From: Streptomyces silaceus
Lineage (GTDB): Bacteria; Actinomycetota; Actinomycetes; Streptomycetales; Streptomycetaceae
Length of the DNA: 59,475 nucleotides
Reading direction: 5' to 3'
NCBI RefSeq assembly: GCF_001419745.1
Contig: NZ_LIRJ01000184.1
Location: 1-59,475 of the forward strand
The notes beneath the pieces were generated by a model that was given only the letters and a program-made list of their open reading frames with translations, did not search any database and was not told where the DNA came from. Shown here in pieces: positions 43,204 to 51,558 of this stretch. The number at the start of each line of letters is the position of its first letter. Position 1 is the stretch's first letter. The position numbers were made by a program, and so were the translations under genes.

Positions 43204-43788
43204 ATGCCTCGTACCAGCACGACCATCGGCAACAGTCACCTCGTCATCGACACTGCCATGGCCCGACCGGATGCGACGACCATCGTTGAAAGGAAGGGCC
43301 TCGGCCACCCGGACACCCTGGCCGACCACCTCGCCGAGCGGCTTTCCCGTGCCTACAGCCACCACACGGTCGAGCGCTTCGGCGCCGTGCTGCACCACAA
43401 CTTCGACAAGCTCGCCCTCCTCGGCGGCGCGAGCGAGGTCCGGTACGGCGCCGGCCGTATGACCGCCCCGGTCAGGGTGCTCGTCAACGGCCGTGCCGCG
43501 CCCATGTGCGGCGGAGAGCGGATTCCTGTCGAGGAGATCGTGGAGGCCGAGGTGCGGGCGTTCTTCGACGAGCGGCTTCCCGAGATCTCGGACCACCTCG
43601 ACATCGTCTTCAACATCACCAGCAATTCGAGCCCGGGTGCCGTCCTGACCGGCGACGAGGCGCCCGACCGGACACGTTGGTTCAACCCGCGGTCGATCGA
43701 GGACCTTCGGGAGCGGCGGGTGCGGCTGTCCAACGACACGTCGCTGGGTACCGGTTGGGCACCGGAGAACATTTTCGAGACCCTCGTG
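43204..43788 (+). pseudogene. Archaeal-type methionine adenosyltransferase, truncated
   Basis: ATG 43204 opens the S-adenosylmethionine synthetase of the archaeal family: ATTIVERKGLGHPDTLADHL, HHNFDKLALLGGASEVRYGA, FNITSNSSPG and RVRLSNDTSLGTG. It continues to WAPENIFETLV at about residue 195, where roughly half the protein (family length about 400) is missing. Beyond 43788 the same frame reads the antisense of an element gene and stays open to 44265. It is therefore a 3'-deleted gene. The active site needs the lost half. Confidence 0.75.
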
Positions 43789-44127
43789 ATGCGGGCATGC
43801 AGGGAGGCGGCTCTTGCTGGGCCGGTTGATCCTCTGATGGAGGCCCCAGGTGACGATGTGCAGGTATCGCTTGTGATCCGGCGCCTTGTAGCGGCAGATC
43901 AGCCCGGCGTCGGCGAGCTGCGCGAGGTCCGTTTCGACATCGGACGGGGTGTGCTCCGGGCGCAGGACCCACAACTGTCCGGCGATGATCGCGGCGTGGC
44001 CACGGTGGCGGCCCTGGTCGTCGGCCTGGGTGAGCAGGCCGAGGAAGGTGCGCTCGGCGGTCAGGGAGACGGCGGCCAAGGACTCGGAGACGAAGGCTTC
44101 GGGCTTGATGGTGCGGATTCGTGCCAA
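43786..44127 (-). pseudogene. Truncated mobile-element protein (ARIRTIKPE family)
   Basis: TTG 44127 (or GTG 44145) begins LARIRTIKPEAFVSESLAAV, followed by LTAERTFLGLLTQADDQGRH and AQLADAGLICRYKAPDHKRY to LPACPHHEG. This is the N-terminal winged-helix-like part of proteins commonly seen in Streptomyces integrative elements and phages near replication functions. After about 114 residues the frame becomes the antisense of the SAM synthetase gene and runs to 43099. The natural C-terminus is gone. The break coincides with that of the gene at 43204. Confidence 0.7.
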
Positions 44128-44228
44128 GTGCGGGGCGGTCCTCACTCGGTGGCCTGTGCGTGGGCAGCACGGCTCACCGTCGGTCGGGGCGAGATTCGAG
44201 CGGGACACGTTGGCGCGGACGCGCGCCG

Positions 44229-44276
44229 GGAAGCGATTGCGCTTCCGGGGGTGTCGTCAACATAGCCACACCCCCG
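44229..44276. promoter_or_regulatory. Two adjacent inverted repeats upstream of a mobile-element gene
   Basis: GGAAGCG (44229-44235) pairs with CGCTTCC (44240-44246). CGGGGGTGT (44246-44254) pairs with ACACCCCCG (44268-44276). They lie about 100-150 bp upstream of the truncated gene at 44127, in the otherwise gene-free interval 44146-44614. They may be operator or attenuation structures of the deleted element functions. Confidence 0.45.
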
Positions 44277-44569
44277 TTGCGCAAGTCCAGCCCTATCCGG
44301 CGCAATCTCTCACGGCAGAAAGGCTGCGAGAAATGGGGCTGGGTGGTGGGCGGGAGGAAAACCATAAGGCACGATCCGCTGTTGACCAAATAGTTGCCGG
44401 GACCGCAGAGCCAGAAGCGTCACATCGGCAAGCCATTGACGCGCCGTCGACAGGGAAGCTACAACACAACATCCCACGTCAGAGCCCTGATTGATGCGCC
44501 GCTCCGCGCCGTTCCCGGTCCCACAGGAACCACTTCGCGGCGAACCGCGCGAGCGCAACATAGCCGACG

Positions 44570-44594
44570 ATCGCCGGTTACCAAAACCGGCGAT
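44570..44594. promoter_or_regulatory. Palindrome upstream of XRE regulator gene
   Basis: ATCGCCGGTT (44570-44579) and AACCGGCGAT (44585-44594) form a perfect 10-bp inverted repeat around 5 bases, 20 bp before the XRE gene start. The position suits an autoregulatory operator for that protein. Confidence 0.55.
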
Positions 44595-44614
44595 TGGACC
44601 TTTCAATTGGAGTC

Positions 44615-44872
44615 ATGCCCCCACGCTCATTGGAAGTCGGACCCGCTGGAATACAGGTGGCCCGCACTATTGAAATCCTCCAGACCGAACGAGGCTTGTC
44701 ACAACGGCAGTTGGCCGGCCGAGTGACCGCCCTCGGCCACCCGATGTCTAACACCATGCTGTCCCGCATCGAACGCGCCCAACGACGCTGTGATGCCGAC
44801 GACCTCGTCGTGATTGCCAAAGCCCTCCTCGTCTCGCCTCTCGTGCTGCTGCAGAGGCCGACCGCCACGTGA
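44615..44872 (+). CDS. XRE-family helix-turn-helix regulator
   Basis: An 85-residue protein. GIQVARTIEILQTERGLSQR, QLAGRVTALG and NTMLSRIERAQRR form the Cro/C1 HTH with its recognition helix, then ALLVSPLVLLQ. ATG 44615 follows TTGGAG. It is likely the element's control gene, upstream of the excisionase and integrase genes in the same direction, with an own palindrome at 44570-44594. It may set the lysogeny-like state of the island. Confidence 0.8.
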   Translation: MPPRSLEVGPAGIQVARTIEILQTERGLSQRQLAGRVTALGHPMSNTMLSRIERAQRRCDADDLVVIAKALLVSPLVLLQRPTAT

Positions 44873-44931
44873 CGAGGCCCGCCCAGCGCCGCTGACAGAG
44901 CACGCTCCCACCCAGTGAGGACCCGCCCTTC

Positions 44932-45327
44932 TTGCGCCACTCCGACATACCCCCTGCCCTTGCGCGACGCCTTCCCGGCACCGAGGGCGCAGCTCCATTG
45001 CCCCGTCTCTACCGCCCCGAGGAAATCGCCGAAGCTCTCGGTTGTTCCGCCTGGTGGGTCAAGGACCGGGCCCGACGCGGACTCATCCCGCACACCCGCG
45101 TCGGCCGCGCCTACCGCTTCACCGTCACACACCTCGCCGAGATCGTGCGCCTCCACGAAGAACGCCCGAAGCGATCCGTCAGCAGCGCGTCGGCCAGTCC
45201 AGGGGCAACAAGACCTCCCGCTGCACGAACGCGTGCCGCCCAGCCTCCTGGGCCGACTACGGCTCCGACGACAAGGCGTCTGCGGGCCCGACCGCCGCGC
45301 CGGACCCAGTGCGAGACCGTCGCGTAG
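44932..45327 (+). CDS. Excisionase-like MerR-type HTH protein
   Basis: A 131-residue protein. PLPRLYRPEEIAEALGCSAW and WVKDRARRGLIPHTRVGRAY form the winged HTH of helix_turn_helix_17/excisionase proteins; residues beyond 80 are a low-complexity Pro/Ala/Arg tail. The start TTG 44932 is uncertain; the HTH starts about 25 residues in. It precedes the integrase gene by 48 bp, the usual xis-int order in actinomycete elements. Confidence 0.78.
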   Translation: MRHSDIPPALARRLPGTEGAAPLPRLYRPEEIAEALGCSAWWVKDRARRGLIPHTRVGRAYRFTVTHLAEIVRLHEERPKRSVSSASASPGATRPPAARTRAAQPPGPTTAPTTRRLRARPPRRTQCETVA

Positions 45328-45375
45328 CGCGCCCGCGCTCAGCCACAAGCCGAGAACAGGGGAGGAAGACGGAAG

Positions 45376-46905
45376 TTGGGTTTCGCGGAGAAGCGCGGAA
45401 ACTACTGGCGCGGCCGGTACAAGACCGCGCCCGGCAAGCACCTCACGGTGGTCGACGACACCGGCAGGGCGATCCGGTTCGCCACCAAGGGGGAGGCTCA
45501 GCGTGCCGCGAGCGAGGCCGAGAACAAGTACCGGCGCGGCGACTGGCGCGACCCGGCACTCGGCCAGGAGACCTTCGGCGAGTACGCGAACCGCTGGTAC
45601 GAGGCCCAGGACCTGGCCGCCTCGACCATGCAGAACTACAAGCGCCACATTGAGGAGCACCTGCTCCCCGACTTCGAGGACAAGGCGCTCGCCGGCATCC
45701 TGCGCACGGACGTCGACCTGTGGGAGAAGAAGGAGAAGGCCGTCTATGCGGCCTCCAGCGTCAAAACCTGGCGCTCGACGCTCCACCTGATCTTCGAGGA
45801 CGCGATCGACGAGGGTCTGATCACGTCCAACCCGGCTGCCAGACGACGCGGACGCGGCAAGCGCGCCGGCCGCTCCCGCGACCGCGGCCCGGAGAAGGTC
45901 GTCACCGACCCACTCGGAATCCTGCTCACCGCGGAGCGCGCCGCGCTGCTCTCCGGCCGTGATGACGAGTTCGTCGCCGTCGTCCTCAAGGGGTACACCG
46001 GCATGCGCTGGGGCGAAATCGTGGGCCTGGAGACGGAGTTTGCTCGCCCGGGGGCCGTCCGCGTCGAGTGGCAACTGTACGAACTCGACACCGGCGAGCT
46101 GGTGCGCTGCCCGCCCAAGGACGACAGTTACCGCACCATCGACGCGACAGACTGGCTGTCGGCCCTGGTCTCCAACCACGTCGCCCGCACGAAGCCGAAA
46201 CCCTGCCCGTGCCACGGCAAGACCTACGTCTTCCGGGGCCAGGGCACGGCCCGCACCGGCGGCCACCACGGCGCGAAACTCGTCGACGTCGCCCGCCGAG
46301 CCGAAGTCTCCACCGGCACGGTATCCAACGTCCTCAACCACCCCGATCGCGTCACCGAAGCCAAGCGGGTCAGGGTGGAACAGGCCATCACAGACCTGGG
46401 GTTCGTGCGCGGCGGCGCCGTATCGCAGCACGCAGCCCACTGGCGCCGAAACGGCTTCGCCACCTGGCTGTTCACCCCGGCGGTCTCCGGCTGGTACCCG
46501 AAGAAGGCACCGCAGGAAGCCCGCCCCGTACCGCTCCTCGGCGAGCCGTGGCCCGGCGTCCCATCCCGAGGGCGTGGCGCCAGCGACCGGGCGGACGCCT
46601 GCTGGCTCCCGATCGCCAAGGGCCTCACACCCCACGGCCTCCGCCACACCCACCGAACGGTGATGGAGGATCTCGGTACCGAGAAGGTCCTCATGGACGA
46701 CCGCATGGGCCACATCGACGGCTCCGTTTCGGCGCGCTATGCCCACGTCACCCCCGGGATGCGCACGCGCCTCATGCTCGGATTGACCGAGCAGTGGGAG
46801 ACGGCACTCGACGCCCGCTTGGCGATGAGCCCCACGTCACCGGTGCGCGTACTCGGCGATGTCCTACGTGCGCGCAGGGAATCACGTCAGCCCGTGGAGT
46901 CCTAG
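45376..46905 (+). CDS. int: Tyrosine site-specific integrase with inserted LacI-type HTH
   Basis: A 509-residue recombinase that should cut and join the tRNA-Pro core sites. An AP2-like arm-binding start (GNYWRGRYKTAPGKHLTVVD) and a SAM-like core-binding domain (TMQNYKRHIEEHLLPDF) precede the catalytic part. Catalytic residues are Arg211 (TGMRWGEI), Lys248 (PPKDD), His420/Arg423 (HGLRH), His446 (GHIDG) and Tyr455 (ARYAHVT). Residues about 301-350 (LVDVARRAEVSTGTVSNVLN) are a LacI-family HTH inside the catalytic domain. TTG 45376 follows GGAGGAAGA. Confidence 0.9.
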   Translation: MGFAEKRGNYWRGRYKTAPGKHLTVVDDTGRAIRFATKGEAQRAASEAENKYRRGDWRDPALGQETFGEYANRWYEAQDLAASTMQNYKRHIEEHLLPDFEDKALAGILRTDVDLWEKKEKAVYAASSVKTWRSTLHLIFEDAIDEGLITSNPAARRRGRGKRAGRSRDRGPEKVVTDPLGILLTAERAALLSGRDDEFVAVVLKGYTGMRWGEIVGLETEFARPGAVRVEWQLYELDTGELVRCPPKDDSYRTIDATDWLSALVSNHVARTKPKPCPCHGKTYVFRGQGTARTGGHHGAKLVDVARRAEVSTGTVSNVLNHPDRVTEAKRVRVEQAITDLGFVRGGAVSQHAAHWRRNGFATWLFTPAVSGWYPKKAPQEARPVPLLGEPWPGVPSRGRGASDRADACWLPIAKGLTPHGLRHTHRTVMEDLGTEKVLMDDRMGHIDGSVSARYAHVTPGMRTRLMLGLTEQWETALDARLAMSPTSPVRVLGDVLRARRESRQPVES

Positions 46906-46913
46906 CGGTGAAT

Positions 46914-46954
46914 ACGGCTGTGCCTCCGGCGGTCACCGCCGGAGGCACAGCCGT
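46914..46954. terminator. Strong intrinsic terminator after integrase gene
   Basis: A perfect 20-bp inverted repeat, 46914-46933 with 46935-46954 around one base, starts 8 bp after the integrase stop. It isolates int from the accessory gene at 47064. Confidence 0.82.
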
Positions 46955-47063
46955 CTCTGGCGACGCCTTGCGGGAGCAGCGTCAACCTCCTGGAAGTCAC
47001 CTCGCTCCGGAGGTTATGGCAAACGCCCGGTGAGAGGGTCAGCAGACCTGGCTCAATAGGTAC

Positions 47064-47906
47064 ATGGAGATTGGCGAGCACTGGGCGTACCGCGCGAGGC
47101 CGAAGGATCTGGGTAGCGAGGTCCGCCAGGTGGAGGTCGTACGCGTGGGCAGCTCCGGCAGGACTGGCTGGGTCCACGTGCGGTTCCTCGAAGGTGATGC
47201 TGCTGGCCTGCAGGAGTGGGTCAGTTCCGGCTCTCTCGTAGCATCGTGGGCGGATGTTGATACGTTCCGCGCGGATGACGCTGCGGAGTCGGCACTGGCC
47301 GAGGCGTCTCGTCACGTCCGGGGCAGCACGGATTTCGAGGCCGCCCGCATGATCCTCGGCTTCGTCCGTCCGAAGAACAGGATCCGCCTGCGCCGAACGG
47401 TGGCCGACGCCGGGGTCCTGGAGCTGAGCCGCCTTGATGAGACGGCACCGCTCATCGGCCTGGACGCAGCTGAACTCCGCGGCGACGCCATGGTCTACGA
47501 GAACCGCCACGGCATGTGCCTGGCCGGGTGGCCGATCACCGAGCGCGTCGCCCGCCTGGTCGCCGGCCGCCTCGCCGACGAGATCCTTCCGGAGGTGGAC
47601 CGCAAGCAACAGGGCATCGAGCAGGAGCGTGCCCAGTCCTCCTGGTACTCCTACAGTCGGCGGGACGACCGGAAGCTGGACGCGGAGGCAGCTGTCCTGC
47701 GAACCGTCCGAGCGTGGTGCGGCGAAGACAAGGCCGACCGCTACGACGAGTTGGTCGCCCTGCGCGCCGAGGTCATCCGGCTCGGGGAGCTCGTCGAGAA
47801 GGCGGTCAAGGCCCTACGCGACCGAGGCCATGGCGTCATCGCCTCCACCATTGAGCGCGACCTTGGCGTCCATATCGCCACCCTTGATCCCGATGTGCGT
47901 CGATGA
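47064..47906 (+). CDS. Accessory protein of unknown function
   Basis: A 280-residue soluble protein. It starts MEIGEHWAYRARPKDLGSEV. The first 70 residues are beta-rich (VEVVRVGSSGRTGWVHVRFL), like an SH3/Tudor-type barrel; the rest is helical and charged, with a possible coiled coil near ELVALRAEVIRLGELVEKA. ATG 47064 is used. Its 3' end overlaps the convergent gene by 71 bp. Similar genes occur beside integrases in Streptomyces elements, as I recall, but no function can be given. Confidence 0.66.
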   Translation: MEIGEHWAYRARPKDLGSEVRQVEVVRVGSSGRTGWVHVRFLEGDAAGLQEWVSSGSLVASWADVDTFRADDAAESALAEASRHVRGSTDFEAARMILGFVRPKNRIRLRRTVADAGVLELSRLDETAPLIGLDAAELRGDAMVYENRHGMCLAGWPITERVARLVAGRLADEILPEVDRKQQGIEQERAQSSWYSYSRRDDRKLDAEAAVLRTVRAWCGEDKADRYDELVALRAEVIRLGELVEKAVKALRDRGHGVIASTIERDLGVHIATLDPDVRR

Positions 47907-49467
47907 CGCCGCGCCACGGGTCTGGCTCCGGCTTCGGAGGCGTTGGCTGAGCCGGAGGTTCCTTCTCCGGCCGGTCCGGCCGCCAGCCGTCGAGGAACGG
48001 CCGCAGCTGCTCTTTCGTCGGCTCCACGTTGAAGTCGCGGGTGGCCAGGCCCTTGCCGTTCGTCGTGGGGTCGAGCTGATCGGCCTCCGCGTTCCCCCAC
48101 GCCGACCACTCGCGCAGCCTCTCAGCTTCGAGGGCGTCTTCCGACGCGGCGGCGACTTCATCCAGCGCGGCGCAGAACGCCCGGATCTCACCTGCGGCCT
48201 GCCACTGCTCAAGGGCCATGCCGAAGCGCTCGGCCCGTACGGCGTGAACCGCCTTGACTGAAGCCGTACTTACGGCGGCCTCCCACTCCCGCCGCTCGCG
48301 CTCCTCCCGCTCCGCCGCCAGTCGCCGGCGCTCGGCCTCCTGGCGCTCGCGCTCCTCTCGCAGACGCCGCTGCTCCGCCTCTCGTTCCAGCCGGGCCCGC
48401 TCCTGCTCCTCCGCGCGTGCCTTCAACGCCCGGAAAATTGAAGCGATCTGCTCCTCCAACGGCTTCTTCGCCGTGTCGGCCCATTCCTTCTTCCAGCCGT
48501 AGCTGTAGCCCGAGTTCTCGCTGACCAGCAGCTCCAGTTCGCCGGACGGCTCGGACTTGTGGGCCGGCGTGACCCGCTGCCAGTCGTACGTGCGTCGGCC
48601 CGGCTGCTTGGGGACGTAGCGGACCTGCTTCTGCCGCTCACGGAAGGCGACCTCGTACGTCCTGCCGTGGACAGTGAGCAGCGGCCTCGGCTGCCTGCGC
48701 TTCTTGGATACTGCGATCTCGCCGTACCGCGCGAGTGCCTGATCGGCGAGGAGCCGAATCAGCGCGAGCACCCTCGGCAGGACCTCCTCGGAGATCTCGA
48801 AGGCACTGTGGTCCTTGGCGACTGCGGCGAGTACGTCCTCGACGTCGGTGATCACACGACTGCGTGCCAGGCGGATTCGATTCCACTCGGTGTCGTCCTC
48901 GCCGGTCACCCGGAGCAGGCCGAGGAAGAAGTCGCCCTTTGCCCGCCCGCTGTACTTGAGGTGATACCCCTCCGGAGCGCACTGCCGCGCCGCGTCGAAC
49001 GCCCTGCGATGCCGAGCCCGTTCCTCGGCACTGGGGTCCGGGATCCGAAGGAATCGTCCGGCCTTCTGCACCTGCGCGATGAGCGCCGGCCCGACAGCCA
49101 CCGGCGACGGGCGCGGAGGTTTCACGGCACGCTTCGATACGGGCTTCGTCGCTGCCGGAGGATCGGCATCCTGCTGAGGGCCAGTGGTAACCGGCGTCTC
49201 GGCTTCAGACGCCGCCGCGCGAGGCTTGCGTGGAGCCAGTTCCGGACGGTCGGGATGGTGACCGTGCTCCAGATAGAAGCGCCCCGCGTCAGTGATCTCC
49301 GCCTGCCACCTCCCCTTCTTCCTGGGCATGGTCACCAAGCCCCGGTCCCTGAGCGCGCGAGCCGTGACGGCGAGCTCGGGGCTGTCAGAAGTGACGGGGT
49401 CGGCTCCGCCTCCGATGCGGGTGAGGAGTACGAGCTGCCGGTCATTTAACGGAGACCAAGGGTGCAT
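47836..49467 (-). CDS. Large coiled-coil accessory protein of unknown function
   Basis: A 543-residue protein. It opens with a winged-helix-like region (LNDRQLVLLTRIGGGAD, ALRDRGLVTMPRKKGRWQAE), followed by a Pro/Ala/Lys linker and a beta-rich middle. A long charged coiled coil rich in Glu/Arg occupies about 365-400 (RARLEREAEQRRLREERERQ). The seventh codon is TTA (49447-49449), so translation may need the bldA tRNA. ATG 49467 is the start. It is the rightmost gene of the island. Confidence 0.68.
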   Translation of the reverse strand: MHPWSPLNDRQLVLLTRIGGGADPVTSDSPELAVTARALRDRGLVTMPRKKGRWQAEITDAGRFYLEHGHHPDRPELAPRKPRAAASEAETPVTTGPQQDADPPAATKPVSKRAVKPPRPSPVAVGPALIAQVQKAGRFLRIPDPSAEERARHRRAFDAARQCAPEGYHLKYSGRAKGDFFLGLLRVTGEDDTEWNRIRLARSRVITDVEDVLAAVAKDHSAFEISEEVLPRVLALIRLLADQALARYGEIAVSKKRRQPRPLLTVHGRTYEVAFRERQKQVRYVPKQPGRRTYDWQRVTPAHKSEPSGELELLVSENSGYSYGWKKEWADTAKKPLEEQIASIFRALKARAEEQERARLEREAEQRRLREERERQEAERRRLAAEREERERREWEAAVSTASVKAVHAVRAERFGMALEQWQAAGEIRAFCAALDEVAAASEDALEAERLREWSAWGNAEADQLDPTTNGKGLATRDFNVEPTKEQLRPFLDGWRPDRPEKEPPAQPTPPKPEPDPWRGVIDAHRDQGWRYGRQGRAQWWRR

Positions 49468-49572
49468 AGCGATCGTCGTACCGTCTCAGGTCTGCTTGGC
49501 ACAAGCCGTGCAGTGACTCACTCGGGGCGCGAGGCGTACATCGCGCTAGGAGGCGGCGGAAGGCCACTGCTC

Positions 49573-49633
49573 GGGAGCCAACCTGGGAGCCGACTCCCGA
49601 AGATCACACCCAGTTGGCTCCCAAATGGCTCCC
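49573..49633. promoter_or_regulatory. Cluster of candidate integrase arm-binding sites near right end
   Basis: GGGAGCC occurs at 49573-49579 and 49585-49591, and its complement GGCTCCC at 49616-49622 and 49627-49633. The cluster lies 84-144 bp inside the right core site. The longer form GTTGGCTCCCA also occurs at 20527 near the left core. Binding by the integrase or excisionase is inferred. Confidence 0.5.
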
Positions 49634-49654
49634 AAAACAGGGTCGAAACGCAAA

Positions 49655-49690
49655 TCAGGCCCGGTACTGATCTCTCAGTACCGGGCCTGA
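49655..49690 (-). terminator. tRNA-Pro terminator
   Basis: A perfect 16-bp inverted repeat (49655-49670 with 49675-49690, loop TCTC) lies 16 bp beyond the tRNA 3' end on the minus strand. The same arrangement, with different stem sequence, follows the displaced tRNA half at 20381. Confidence 0.8.
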
Positions 49691-49706
49691 CCTGGTATTT
49701 CAGCTG

Positions 49707-49780
49707 TCGGGGTGGCGGGATTTGAACCCACGACCTCTTCGTCCCGAACGAAGCGCGCTGCCAAGCTGCGCTACACCCCG
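49707..49780 (-). tRNA. tRNA-Pro (anticodon CGG)
   Basis: A complete cloverleaf on the minus strand. The acceptor CGGGGTG at the 5' end (49780) pairs with CACCCCG at 49714-49708, with A as discriminator. The anticodon stem CTTCG/CGAAG encloses the loop TTCGGGA, giving anticodon CGG. The T-arm GTGGGTTCAAATCCCGC is standard. CCA is not encoded. It serves as the integration site; its 3' half is supplied by the island. Confidence 0.95.
49717..49743. repeat. Right core attachment site (27-bp direct repeat)
   Basis: Identical over 27 bp to 20392-20418. It covers the T-arm, variable loop and 3' side of the anticodon stem of tRNA-Pro, the usual crossover region for tyrosine integrases that restore the tRNA on insertion. 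Confidence 0.85.
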
Positions 49781-49834
49781 ATGTCGTTGGTCCGCTGGCC
49801 TGCATTGCTGCGGGTCGCGGCGACATCGATTACT

Positions 49835-50563
49835 TTAGCGGACCGGCGGCCGGAGACGAAATCCGGTTTTCGCGGCCCCGGGGGAGGGGCGGACGCGGTC
49901 CAGGCCGACGACCAGGAGAGCCAGCGCGTAGAAGGCCAGGCCGAAGATCACCGCGTTGCCGAGGACCCCCGCGTAGCCGTGGGCGTCGACGTCCAGGAAC
50001 GGGTACGGATAGCGGGCCGTGGAGCCCGGGGACATCAGGGCGCCGCGGGCCAGCGCGAAGGCCAGGTAGGCCAGCGGATAGAGCAGCCAGAGCCCCGCGT
50101 GGCGCGGGCGCAGACCGCCCGGCCTGGTGAGCAGCAGCCAGTCGAGCGCCACGGCGACCGGCGTCACGGTGTGCAGGAGCTGGTTGGACACGGTGTGCCA
50201 GCCCGAGGTGGCCCCCGCGTCCTCCGTCATGGCGAAGCCGCTCGCGTCGTTCGCGAGGACCAGGTGGTAGACGAGCCCGGTGATCGAGATGAAGAGCAGC
50301 GTGCCGGCCGTCACCCAGGGCGGCAGCGGCGGCCGCCCCCGCCAGGCCCGCCACGCGGACACCCCGAGCACCACCGCCACCAGCACATTGCTCTGGATCG
50401 TGAAGTAGCTGAGGACGCGCAGCGGGCTGCCGATGACCAGGTCGATGACGATCCCGGTCACGGCGGCGAGCGCGATCAGCGCGCGGAAGGCGGCCGCGAG
50501 GGGGCGGCGCACGGGCGGTACGACCGCTTCCGCGGGGATACCGGTGGGAATCGGCGCGATCAT
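49835..50563 (-). CDS. Pr6Pr family membrane protein
   Basis: A 242-residue integral membrane protein with about six helices. [93 protein letters not shown] and [21 protein letters not shown] are the membrane segments. The YFTIQSN and [12 protein letters not shown] motifs match the Pr6Pr family. It may belong to the androgen-induced/FAR-17a-like group; function unknown. It is the first chromosomal gene beyond the tRNA. Confidence 0.85.
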   Translation of the reverse strand: MIAPIPTGIPAEAVVPPVRRPLAAAFRALIALAAVTGIVIDLVIGSPLRVLSYFTIQSNVLVAVVLGVSAWRAWRGRPPLPPWVTAGTLLFISITGLVYHLVLANDASGFAMTEDAGATSGWHTVSNQLLHTVTPVAVALDWLLLTRPGGLRPRHAGLWLLYPLAYLAFALARGALMSPGSTARYPYPFLDVDAHGYAGVLGNAVIFGLAFYALALLVVGLDRVRPSPGAAKTGFRLRPPVR

Positions 50564-50631
50564 GCCCCCACCGTAGGCACCGTTCCTGTCCGACGCCCGC
50601 CGGGCGTCACCGGGGCCCTACGGGGACGCCG

Positions 50632-51558
50632 TCAGACCCGTTCCGTCAGCGTCAGCAGGGTCGCCTCCGGAGGGCAAGCGAACCGCATCGGCGTATAGCG
50701 GTTGGCCCCGCAGCCCGCCGACACGTGCATGAAGGACGTCCGGCCCTCGGCCTCGTGCGTGGAGAGGCCCTTCACGCGGTCCGTGTCCAGGTCGCAGTTG
50801 GTGACGAGGGCGCCGTAGAAGGGGATGCAGACCTGCCCGCCGTGGGTGTGCCCGGCGAGGATCAGCGGATAGCCGTCCGCCGTGAAGGCGTCCAGCGAGC
50901 GCAGGTACGGCGCGTGCACGATGCCCATGGAGAAGTCGGCCGCGGCGTCAGGGCCGCCCGCCACGTGCGCGTACCGGTCGCGCTTGATGTGCGGGTCGTC
51001 GACGCCGGTGAGCCCGATCTCGTAGCCCTCGATCTTCAGCGAGCCGCGCGTGTTCGTGAGGTTCACCCAGCCCGCCCCGTCGAACCCGTCGCGCAGGTCC
51101 TCCCAGGGGTTGTGGATGACGCCGACCGCGGGCGCGTTGCCGTTCAGGCCGTGCCTGCCCTGGACCTTCTCGACCAGGTAGCGGGCGGGGTTGCGCGGCT
51201 TGGGGCCGTAGTAGTCGTTCGAGCCGAAGACGTACGCCCCGGGGAACTGCATCAGGGGCCCGAGCGCGTCCAGCGTCTCCGGCACGCCCTCCGGGTCGGA
51301 GAGGTTGTCACCCGTATTGATCACGAAGTCGGGGCGCAGGCCCGCGAGCGAGCGCAGCCATCGCTGCTTCTTGCGCTGCCCGGACACCATGTGGATGTCG
51401 GAGACCTGGAGGACCCGCAACGGCCGCATCCCCGACGGCAGTACGGGCACCGTGACCCGCCTCAGCCGGAAGAAACGGGCTTCGAAGCCCACCGAGTAGG
51501 CGAGGCCGGCCGCGGCCGTCGCCGTGATGCCCAGGGGTACTGCGTATCGCGCGCGCAT
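50632..51558 (-). CDS. Membrane-anchored metallophosphoesterase
   Basis: A 308-residue calcineurin-type phosphoesterase. The N-terminal AVPLGITATAAAGLAYSVG is one membrane anchor. Metal-binding motifs are QVSDIHM, NTGDNLSD, FGSNDYYG (the GNHD variant) and LAGHTHGGQ. The substrate may be a phospholipid-like or nucleotide phosphoester, as in YkuE-type enzymes. It is divergent from the GatB/YqeY gene. Confidence 0.9.
   Translation of the reverse strand: MRARYAVPLGITATAAAGLAYSVGFEARFFRLRRVTVPVLPSGMRPLRVLQVSDIHMVSGQRKKQRWLRSLAGLRPDFVINTGDNLSDPEGVPETLDALGPLMQFPGAYVFGSNDYYGPKPRNPARYLVEKVQGRHGLNGNAPAVGVIHNPWEDLRDGFDGAGWVNLTNTRGSLKIEGYEIGLTGVDDPHIKRDRYAHVAGGPDAAADFSMGIVHAPYLRSLDAFTADGYPLILAGHTHGGQVCIPFYGALVTNCDLDTDRVKGLSTHEAEGRTSFMHVSAGCGANRYTPMRFACPPEATLLTLTERV

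Larger units (their letters stand above)
20392..49743. mobile_element. Integrated genomic island in tRNA-Pro carrying a dnd cluster
   Basis: About 29.35 kb bounded by the 27-bp direct repeats at 20392-20418 and 49717-49743. The intact tRNA is on the right, with an excisionase-like gene and a tyrosine integrase gene in the rightmost 5 kb; the 3' tRNA half is on the left. Short GGGAGCC/GGCTCCC motifs occur near both ends. Cargo is DNA phosphorothioation and other defence-like genes. The layout resembles an actinomycete integrative element. No replication initiator, FtsK-like transfer protein or relaxase is visible, so it may be immobile or mobilised in trans. Confidence 0.83.
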
